This document shows, piece by piece, positions 1 to 5,225 of a stretch of DNA of 6,587 nucleotides. Below the pieces are notes generated by a model that saw nothing but the letters and a program-made list of their open reading frames with translations, was not told the origin of the DNA and did no database searches. Origin of the DNA: an uncultured Clostridia bacterium (GTDB lineage Bacteria; Bacillota; Clostridia; Oscillospirales; CAG-272); the NCBI GenBank assembly GCA_946061315.1, contig CAMGRB010000078.1, forward strand, positions 1-6,587, read 5' to 3'. Every line of letters starts with the position of its first letter. The stretch's first letter is position 1. The position numbers and the translations under genes were made by a program.

Positions 1-91
1 GTCGTTCGGGCGTTATGTCGTTGAGTGCGAGTGTTATTTTCTGATATTTGTTGTACTGATAATAGTCGCGGTTTTCGAGGTCGGTGCATGT
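1..91 (-). other. Non-AroE sequence joined to the aroE fragment (possible chimeric or rearranged end)
   Basis: To the left of about position 90 none of the three minus-strand frames resembles AroE. The minus frame with codons at 89-91, 86-88 and so on is open from just after a TAA to the window edge and reads protein-like, including DLENRDYYQYNKYQKI. The AroE frame in the same stretch reads as low-plausibility Arg/Gln/Thr/Asn-rich sequence. This suggests a piece of an unrelated coding region abutting aroE in a different frame. The 6-mer gtgcat occurs at 84-89 and 104-109, flanking the break. I do not recognise the short peptide, and about 30 codons is too little to call a gene. Confidence 0.5.
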
Positions 92-587
92 TTATTATAA
101 CCTGTGCATCCGTGTGTTCCCTGTAAGCCTCCTCATAGGTTATCATTCCGTCCTGTTTTTCCCTGACAACCTTTAATATCTTATTTTTTGCGTCCATATC
201 GGAAATTACGGCGTGCGCCGTCTTTGACGTGCCGCCTGCGCCTAAAATAAGGACTTTTTTGTTTTTTATTTCTCCGTATGCTCTTACAATAAGCGCGCGC
301 ATACCCATATAGTCGGTATTGTAGCCGAAAAGCTTGCCGCCGCGGTTTACAACGGTGTTGACGGCGCCTATTTTCTTTGCGTCGTCGGATATAAAGTCAA
401 GATACGGTATCACCGTTTCCTTATAGGGTATCGTTACGTTTATGCCGCAAAAGTCTTTCTCTTTTATAAATGCTTCCACTTTTTCGGGAGATATTTCTTT
501 AATTTCATACACGTAGTCGGCTATTTTGGAATGTATCTCCTTTGAGAAGCTATGCTTCAAGTGCTCCCCTATAACTCCGTATTTCAT
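1..587 (-). CDS. aroE: Shikimate dehydrogenase (AroE), partial; sequence departs from the family near position 90
   Basis: NADPH-dependent reduction of 3-dehydroshikimate to shikimate in the cytoplasmic shikimate pathway. The ATG (585-587) overlaps the aroC stop as ATGA and has a GGAG site (595-598) 7 nt upstream. Residues 1-166 carry the family marks in order: the substrate-binding GEHLKHSFSKEIH region (7-19), NVTIPYKE with the catalytic lysine K56, GAVNT (N77), NTD with catalytic D92, and the dinucleotide-binding loop GAGGTSKTA (116-124). After ...DAQVIIN (166, position 90) the conserved NTTP.GM continuation is missing. The frame stays open to the window edge but reads as Arg/Gln/Thr-rich sequence unlike AroE. 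A complete AroE is about 270-290 residues, so the last third is absent here. This could be an assembly chimera, a real rearrangement or a decayed gene. The identity of the N-terminal part is secure. Confidence 0.9.
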   Translation of the reverse strand, partial: MKYGVIGEHLKHSFSKEIHSKIADYVYEIKEISPEKVEAFIKEKDFCGINVTIPYKETVIPYLDFISDDAKKIGAVNTVVNRGGKLFGYNTDYMGMRALIVRAYGEIKNKKVLILGAGGTSKTAHAVISDMDAKNKILKVVREKQDGMITYEEAYREHTDAQVIINMHRPRKPRLLSVQQISENNTRTQRHNART

Positions 588-1684
588 ATCTTATCTCCGT
601 TAAGGAATACGTCGGTGCCGTATCTTTCGGCAATCATATCGCATATCGCTATTGCGGTAACACTCTCGACGACGGGGCACGCTCTCCTTATTATTGCGGG
701 GTCGTGCCTGCCCTGTATGTTTATTTTTGCGTTTTCATTTGCAGAAAAGTCAACGGTGTCCTGCTCTTTTGCAATCGAGGGTGTGGGTTTTACTGCACAG
801 TTGAATATTATTGGCATTCCGTTTGTGATTCCGCCTAAAATTCCGCCGTTGTTGTTTGTTACGGTCGTAACCTTGCCGTCCTTCATACAAAAAGCGTCGT
901 TTGCTTGACTACCCCTCATACCCGAGAGAGCAAAGCCCTTGCCGAACTCTATCCCCTTTATACCTCCGACGGAGAAAAGCGCGTGTGACAAAATGCTCTC
1001 TACGCTGTCAAACCACGGCTCGCCAACTCCTGCCGGAACGCCCGTTATTGCCGTTTGCAGTATTCCTCCGACGGAGTCAAGGTCGGATTTTGCTTTTATT
1101 ATCTCGTCCTCCATCGCTTTTTCGCAGTCCGAGAGAACGGGGAACGTCTTACCCTTCAAAATTTCAAGGTCGCCGTCTACGTTACAAAACTCTCTGTCGG
1201 AAACGGAGGCGCATTTTAATATATGGGTGCCTATTTTTACTCCTATGTTGTCAAGCGCGGATGAAATTATTGCACCTGCGGCTACTATTGCGGCAGTTAT
1301 TCTGCCCGAGAAGTGCCCGCCGCCTCTGTAATCCTCATATCCGTGATATTTGCAAAAAGAGGTATAATCGGCGTGGGAGGGTCTTGCAAGGAAACGCGTT
1401 TTTTCATAATCCGCGCTTTTTGTATCTCCGTTCGGAATAACTATACATATGGGCGTGCCGGTCGTTTTGCCGTTGAAAACACCGCTTAAAATCTCAAATT
1501 CGTCCTTTTCACGCCTGGACGTGTCGATATTTGATGACGGGCGGCGCTTTGCAAGAGCACCGTTTATCTTCTCGATATCAACCGTAATGCCCGGGCAAAG
1601 TCCGTCAATTACCGCGCCTATGGCTCTGCCGTGGCTCTCGCCGAAAACGGTTACGCAAACGGAGCTTCCGAATGTGTTCTTCAA
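584..1684 (-). CDS. aroC: Chorismate synthase (AroC)
   Basis: Converts 5-enolpyruvylshikimate 3-phosphate to chorismate using reduced FMN; the last common step of aromatic amino acid synthesis, in the cytoplasm. The 366-residue protein is of normal family length. Visible signatures are GESHG (15-19, with H18 as a candidate active-site histidine), RPSHAD (101-106, H104), the FMN/substrate loop GGGHFSGR (121-128), and the C-terminal GRHDP..IRRACPVVE region (325-340) with its conserved aspartate (D328). The start is TTG at 1682-1684. It gives the correct distance to GESHG, overlaps the aroB stop as TTGA, and has a strong AGGGAGG site 8 nt upstream. The downstream end overlaps aroE by 4 bp. The gene appears intact and no key residue is missing. 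Whether it is mono- or bifunctional for flavin reduction cannot be read from the sequence. Confidence 0.98.
   Translation of the reverse strand: MKNTFGSSVCVTVFGESHGRAIGAVIDGLCPGITVDIEKINGALAKRRPSSNIDTSRREKDEFEILSGVFNGKTTGTPICIVIPNGDTKSADYEKTRFLARPSHADYTSFCKYHGYEDYRGGGHFSGRITAAIVAAGAIISSALDNIGVKIGTHILKCASVSDREFCNVDGDLEILKGKTFPVLSDCEKAMEDEIIKAKSDLDSVGGILQTAITGVPAGVGEPWFDSVESILSHALFSVGGIKGIEFGKGFALSGMRGSQANDAFCMKDGKVTTVTNNNGGILGGITNGMPIIFNCAVKPTPSIAKEQDTVDFSANENAKINIQGRHDPAIIRRACPVVESVTAIAICDMIAERYGTDVFLNGDKI
595..598 (-). promoter_or_regulatory. Ribosome binding site of aroE, inside the aroC 3' end
   Basis: GGAG on the minus strand lies 7 nt before the aroE ATG and within the last codons of aroC. 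With the ATGA overlap this supports the chosen start and suggests translational coupling from aroC to aroE. Confidence 0.7.
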
Positions 1685-2691
1685 TTAAAGCACCTCCCTA
1701 TAAGTTCTTTTATTTCGTCGGGTTTCATCTCAATCATCTTAAATTCGCCTATTTTCGACACATAGACCGCAGAAATGTCTTTTCCGTGCGCTTTTTTGTC
1801 GTGAGTTACAAGCTCCGTTACCCTGTCACGATCCAATTTTATCGACACGGGCAGGCCGTATTTTTTAAGTACGGGGACAAGCTTTTCTCTTACCCCGTCT
1901 GCGCACATGGGTATCATACCGAGGGCGACACATTCTCCGTGCAGGAGCCTGCCGTTTTCAATACTCTCTATCGAATGGCCGACGGTGTGTCCGAAATTGA
2001 GCACCCTGCGAAGTCCTTTTTCCTTTGGATCCTTTTCGACAACGTCTTTTTTAATCATAAGGGAGCGAACGATTACCGTGTCAATATCCGACACTATATC
2101 CGTGCTTTCCTCTATTATCTTAAATAGCTCTTTGTCGGAGGTAAGCGACATTTTTATAGACTCGGCAAGGCCCGCATGTAACTGCCTTTTGTCAAGGGTT
2201 TTTAAAGTATCGGGGTCTATTATGACTTTTTTCGGCTGGTAAAATGCGCCGACTATATTTTTTATACCGTCAAAATCTATTGCTACCTTGCCGCCTATTG
2301 AGGAATCGACTTGTGAAAGGAGGGTTGTCGGTACGTTATAAAAATCTATTCCCCTCATATAGCTTGACGCCACAAAGCCGCAAAGGTCGCCGACAACCCC
2401 GCCGCCGACGGCTATCATACAATCGGTCCTCGTAAAAGATTTTTCTATAAGATATGAAAGGAGGCTCTTATAATTTTCAAAGCTTTTGCTCGCTTCTCCG
2501 TGAGGGAGCGTTACAATATAGGCTTCCTTACATTGTGCGGCGACCGATTTTGAATATTCGTCAGGCACTCCGTCATCGGTAAGAATAAGCACTTTCCTGT
2601 CAAGCGGTACAAGAGAAGAAATTTTTGAAATTGCTCCTCTTTCGATAACTATATCGTAGCTTTGCTCGCCAAGATCAAGTTTAAGTATCAT
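1681..2691 (-). CDS. aroB: 3-Dehydroquinate synthase (AroB)
   Basis: Cyclises DAHP to 3-dehydroquinate, the second step of the shikimate pathway, with NAD+ and a divalent metal (Zn or Co) as cofactors; cytoplasmic. The 336 residues are at the short end of the usual 340-370. The NAD-binding glycine loop GGGVVGD is at 96-102, followed by the signature PTTLLSQVDSSIGGK (121-135). The three expected metal ligands are present: E177 in LAESIK, H235 in NFGHTVGH and H251 in LHGECVALGM. The ATG at 2689-2691 is preceded by AAGGAG (2701-2706) with 9 nt spacing. The stop overlaps the aroC TTG start. The 38-nt gap to pheA upstream is the only non-overlapping junction in the operon and holds just this ribosome site. 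The gene appears intact. Confidence 0.98.
   Translation of the reverse strand: MILKLDLGEQSYDIVIERGAISKISSLVPLDRKVLILTDDGVPDEYSKSVAAQCKEAYIVTLPHGEASKSFENYKSLLSYLIEKSFTRTDCMIAVGGGVVGDLCGFVASSYMRGIDFYNVPTTLLSQVDSSIGGKVAIDFDGIKNIVGAFYQPKKVIIDPDTLKTLDKRQLHAGLAESIKMSLTSDKELFKIIEESTDIVSDIDTVIVRSLMIKKDVVEKDPKEKGLRRVLNFGHTVGHSIESIENGRLLHGECVALGMIPMCADGVREKLVPVLKKYGLPVSIKLDRDRVTELVTHDKKAHGKDISAVYVSKIGEFKMIEMKPDEIKELIGRCFN
1693..1699 (-). promoter_or_regulatory. Strong ribosome binding site that fixes the TTG start of aroC
   Basis: AGGGAGG on the minus strand, inside the last codons of aroB (Ile-Gly-Arg), sits 8 nt before TTG at 1682-1684. No ATG or GTG at a sensible distance gives a protein with the usual AroC N-terminus, so this site decides the start. 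Confidence 0.8.
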
Positions 2692-2700
2692 TTCAAAGCT

Positions 2701-2706
2701 CTCCTT
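2701..2706 (-). promoter_or_regulatory. Ribosome binding site of aroB
   Basis: AAGGAG on the minus strand, 9 nt before the aroB ATG, in the 38-nt pheA-aroB gap. No terminator hairpin and no convincing promoter is seen in this gap, so read-through from pheA is expected. Confidence 0.75.
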
Positions 2707-2729
2707 TCCTTAAAGTCTGATGAAATATT

Positions 2730-3833
2730 TTATCGGTTAAGCCCCGACGTGTAGTAAGTGCCGGCAAGCTTAAGTCTGTCACAGGTAGCGCCAAGCTCTC
2801 TTAACATATCCTTGCCGTCCTGCGTGTTTATCGAGCCTTCCGCTTCTATATAGAAGTAGTAGCTCCACAAAAGCTCTTTCATCGGGCGGCTCCTCAAATT
2901 TCTCATATTGTATCCGTGAGCGCCTATTATATCAAGCGTTTTGGCAAGAGCGCCCGCCTCGTTTTTAACCGTGAAAACGAGAATAAAATGCTCGTTCATC
3001 TTTTTTGAAGCACCGCTCGGCTTGCTCTGCGACCTTGAAAATGCGGCGAAGCGCGTGGTGTTCGTTCTGCTTGAATTTATATTTTCCTGCAACACTTTAA
3101 GGCCATGGATCTCTGCGGTTTCCAAAGAGGCTATTGCGGCAATATCAACTCTGCCCGTTTCCTTTACGTGCTTTGCTGAAACTGCCGTGTTGGGATATGG
3201 CTCCTCCTCAAAGCCGTGGCTTTTTATATATTCGGAGCATTGTGCAAGCGCCTGCGGATGACTGATTACCGTCTTTACGGTATCGAGCGTTGCGCCCTCG
3301 TTTGCAATAAGATTATGGGTTACGGGTAGATCTATTACCTGATTTACGTAAAGAGAGCCCGAAAAGATAAGGTCCATAACGTTGCCGACGTCGCCTGCGT
3401 AGCTGTTTTCAATAGGCAAAACGGCAGAGTCACACTCCCCTTGGCAAACGGAGTCGTACGCTTCCTCGAAGGTACGGTAGGATATAAGCTTTGCCTCGGG
3501 ATACATACGCATTGCGGCTATATATCCGAAAGCGCCCTTAACTCCGCTGTACGCAACCTTCATACCCTCGTTGAGCCTCGATTGATATTCTCTTGAAAGC
3601 TTCATATTGTTCTTGAGAAATTCGATATAATACTCGCGTATAACGTCGTTTTCTATAAGAGCAGAGTTCTTTGCTATAACCTCGTTTTCGCGCACGGGAT
3701 CGGAAATAGACAACGCGTGCTCTTTTTTATATGCGGCAACGGATTTTACGGCGTTCATTCTCTTTTCAAAGAGCCTTGCCATTTCTCTGTCCGCTTCGTT
3801 TATTTCTTTTCTTGCAAGTTCGAGTTCATCCAT
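2730..3833 (-). CDS. pheA: Bifunctional chorismate mutase / prephenate dehydratase with ACT domain (P-protein)
   Basis: Turns chorismate into prephenate and then phenylpyruvate, committing flux to phenylalanine; cytoplasmic. The 367 residues hold three parts. Residues 1-90 are an all-helical AroQ-type mutase; R8, R25, K36, D45, R48, E49 and Q84 match the E. coli P-protein active-site set in order and near-identical spacing. Residues 91-268 are the dehydratase, with the TRF motif (260-262) that carries the key threonine. Residues 281-360 are an ACT domain with GALAK (294-298) and LRSRP (313-317), resembling the GAL and ESRP phenylalanine-binding motifs, so feedback inhibition by phenylalanine is likely. 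The ATG at 3831-3833 is preferred over one 15 codons upstream: it has GGAG 9 nt before it, and the mutase domain starts there. It overlaps the aminotransferase stop by 8 bp. Confidence 0.97.
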   Translation of the reverse strand: MDELELARKEINEADREMARLFEKRMNAVKSVAAYKKEHALSISDPVRENEVIAKNSALIENDVIREYYIEFLKNNMKLSREYQSRLNEGMKVAYSGVKGAFGYIAAMRMYPEAKLISYRTFEEAYDSVCQGECDSAVLPIENSYAGDVGNVMDLIFSGSLYVNQVIDLPVTHNLIANEGATLDTVKTVISHPQALAQCSEYIKSHGFEEEPYPNTAVSAKHVKETGRVDIAAIASLETAEIHGLKVLQENINSSRTNTTRFAAFSRSQSKPSGASKKMNEHFILVFTVKNEAGALAKTLDIIGAHGYNMRNLRSRPMKELLWSYYFYIEAEGSINTQDGKDMLRELGATCDRLKLAGTYYTSGLNR

Positions 3834-5025
3834 TTTGGGTTTCTCCGTATTCGTCGTATAGTTTTTTGAACGAGTCAAGCGATCTTTTTACCGTATCGGT
3901 AGATACGCAGTAGGATATTCTTACGTAGCCGCCAAAGCCGAAGTCCTTGCTCGGAACGATCAAAAGCTCGTGCTTTCTCGCTTTTTTCGCAAAGGCTTCA
4001 TCGTCGTCTTCAAGTGCCTTGACGAAAAGATAAAATGCGCCGTCGGGATATACGACCTCGTATCCGAACGAGGTTAAGGCGTTATAGAGTATATCCCTGT
4101 TTTCTTTATAAACGCTTATATCCGACGTTTTGCCAAGACACCTCGGAATAATATACTGAAAGAGCGCAGGTGCACACACAAAGCCCAAAGACCTTGCCGC
4201 ACCGCATATGGCAAAATAAACCTCTCTTGCGTTTTTGCACTTATCCGACACGAGTATATAGCCTATTCTCTCGCCGGGCAGGGATAAAGATTTACTGAAC
4301 GAATAGCAAACTATCGAGTCATCGTAGTATTTCGTTATATAAGGTACTTCTTTATCGGAATATATAAGCTCTCTGTACGGCTCATCGGATATTATAAATA
4401 TCTGACTGCCAAGCTCTTTTTCCTTGCGCCTCAAAAGCGCGGATATTTTTTCTACCGTATCGGCGGACATAACCGCACCTGTGGGGTTGTTGGGCGAATT
4501 TATTATTATCGCTTTCGTCTTTTCGTTTACGGCTTTTTCAAGCTCGCAAAGATCGGGCTGAAAAAGCGGAGGCGAACATTTTACAACACGCAGCGCAGCG
4601 CCCGCTTTTTCTGCAAACACCCTGTATTCCGGGAAAAACGGGGCGAACACTATTACCTCGTCACCCTCGTTTACAATGGCGTTTAAGGAAACGGTAAGAG
4701 ATGCGGCGGCGCCCGCCGTCAAAAATATATTTTCCGCCTTTTCGTTTACTCCGAAGGTGCCGTTTACATAATTTGCAATAGCTTTGCGAACGTTTATATC
4801 TCCGGGTGCGGACGTGTAGCCGTGCAAAGATACGGGGTCAGAGTTATTTATAAGCTCCGAAAGGGACTCCGTTACGATTTTCGGGCAAGGCACGCTCGGG
4901 TTTCCTATACTGAAATCGAAAACGTTTTCTTCTCCTATTTCGCTTTTGCGCTTTTTACCGTACTCAAATATTTCTCTTATAACAGAGCTTTTACTGCCGA
5001 GAGCGTACGCTTTTTCGTTTATCAT
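3826..5025 (-). CDS. Class I/II PLP-dependent aminotransferase, probably acting on aromatic amino acids
   Basis: A fold-type I aminotransferase of 399 residues, normal family length, cytoplasmic. Visible marks are SIGNPSVP near the N-terminus (39-46), NSPNNPTG (176-183) for PLP and substrate contact, SDEPYREL (213-220) with the pyridine-N aspartate D214 and Y217, the Schiff-base lysine K245 in SFSKSLSLPGERIGY, and a C-terminal VRISY arginine that normally binds the substrate carboxylate. Relatives are often annotated as aspartate aminotransferase. Its position as first gene before pheA, overlapping it by 8 bp, suggests it finishes the pathway by transaminating phenylpyruvate (or hydroxyphenylpyruvate, or prephenate). 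This substrate is inferred from context only. ATG 5023-5025 follows AAGGAGG (5037-5043) at 11 nt spacing. The gene is the first of the operon, about 40 nt downstream of the likely transcription start. Confidence 0.92.
   Translation of the reverse strand: MINEKAYALGSKSSVIREIFEYGKKRKSEIGEENVFDFSIGNPSVPCPKIVTESLSELINNSDPVSLHGYTSAPGDINVRKAIANYVNGTFGVNEKAENIFLTAGAAASLTVSLNAIVNEGDEVIVFAPFFPEYRVFAEKAGAALRVVKCSPPLFQPDLCELEKAVNEKTKAIIINSPNNPTGAVMSADTVEKISALLRRKEKELGSQIFIISDEPYRELIYSDKEVPYITKYYDDSIVCYSFSKSLSLPGERIGYILVSDKCKNAREVYFAICGAARSLGFVCAPALFQYIIPRCLGKTSDISVYKENRDILYNALTSFGYEVVYPDGAFYLFVKALEDDDEAFAKKARKHELLIVPSKDFGFGGYVRISYCVSTDTVKRSLDSFKKLYDEYGETQNG
3843..3846 (-). promoter_or_regulatory. Ribosome binding site that decides the pheA start
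   Basis: GGAG on the minus strand, inside the aminotransferase 3' end, lies 9 nt before ATG 3831-3833. It favours this start over the upstream in-frame ATG at 3876-3878, which would add 15 residues (MTRSKNYTTNTEKPK) unlike the family N-terminus. Confidence 0.7.
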
Positions 5026-5036
5026 CGCAAATTTCC

Positions 5037-5043
5037 CCTCCTT
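5037..5043 (-). promoter_or_regulatory. Ribosome binding site of the first operon gene
   Basis: AAGGAGG, the full anti-16S consensus, lies on the minus strand 11 nt before the aminotransferase ATG. It is the strongest such site in the window, as expected for the leading gene of an operon. Confidence 0.8.
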
Positions 5044-5071
5044 TGCACCCTTTTTGCTATAATATAAAATA

Positions 5072-5100
5072 ATTATACATTACATTGATATAAAAATCAA
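5072..5100 (-). promoter_or_regulatory. Near-consensus sigma-A promoter of the aromatic amino acid operon
   Basis: On the minus strand TTGATT (5095-5100) and a perfect TATAAT (5072-5077) are separated by exactly 17 nt. Transcription would start near 5065, giving a leader of about 40 nt that contains only the ribosome binding site. The promoter sits between the upstream gene's terminator and the aminotransferase start. The -35 overlaps an interrupted palindrome, TTGAT-N6-ATCAA (5085-5100), which could serve as an operator. No T-box or leader-peptide attenuator fits in the leader. Confidence 0.85.
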
Positions 5101-5180
5101 GCGTCATATATAAAGAAAAACTCTTTTTAATACGTATTGTTTTACGGAATTTTGCACAAAAAAGCGTTTTTTCTCATATC
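5101..5180. other. AT-rich spacer between terminator and operon promoter
   Basis: No gene or RNA element is seen. It holds a perfect 10-bp palindrome, aatacgtatt (5129-5138), about 30 bp upstream of the -35, and a small A6-GCG-T6 inverted repeat (5158-5172). Either could be a regulator site or UP-element-like AT-rich DNA, but both are too short to claim. Confidence 0.4.
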
Positions 5181-5217
5181 AAAACAAAAAATCCGAACGA
5201 GTCGGATTTTTTGTTTT
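5181..5217 (-). terminator. Rho-independent terminator of the repeat-protein gene (symmetrical, could work both ways)
   Basis: A perfect 16-bp inverted repeat, AAAACAAAAAATCCGA (5181-5196) and its complement (5202-5217), with the 5-nt loop acgag. On the minus strand the stem's descending arm ends in TTTTTTGTTTT, the expected U tract. It starts 8 nt after the stop codon of the repeat protein (5226-5228). The flanking A and T tracts make it symmetrical, so it could also stop plus-strand transcription. It separates the repeat-protein gene from the aro operon promoter. Confidence 0.92.
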
Positions 5218-5225
5218 ATATTTAC

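Noticed and set aside
552..2435. Several plus-strand open frames opposite aroC and aroB
   Set aside because: They lie wholly antisense to clearly conserved enzymes, have Arg/Leu/Ser-rich or otherwise improbable composition, and lack good ribosome sites.
2692..2729. Possible internal promoter or terminator between pheA and aroB
   Set aside because: Only a TAAAAT-like hexamer is seen without a matching -35, and no stem-loop is present.
3876..3878. Upstream ATG for pheA, 15 codons earlier
   Set aside because: It would overlap the aminotransferase by over 50 bp, lacks a good ribosome site, and adds residues outside the mutase fold.
5026..5065. T-box or other riboswitch in the operon leader
   Set aside because: The leader from the predicted start is about 40 nt, too short for any such element, and no conserved T-box sequence is seen.
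2941..5067. Plus-strand open frames opposite pheA and the aminotransferase
   Set aside because: They are shadows of intact conserved genes, and none shows a recognisable motif.
5158..5172. A6-GCG-T6 inverted repeat as a second terminator
   Set aside because: The stem is only A-T pairs with a 3-nt loop and would not be stable; it is probably chance in AT-rich DNA.
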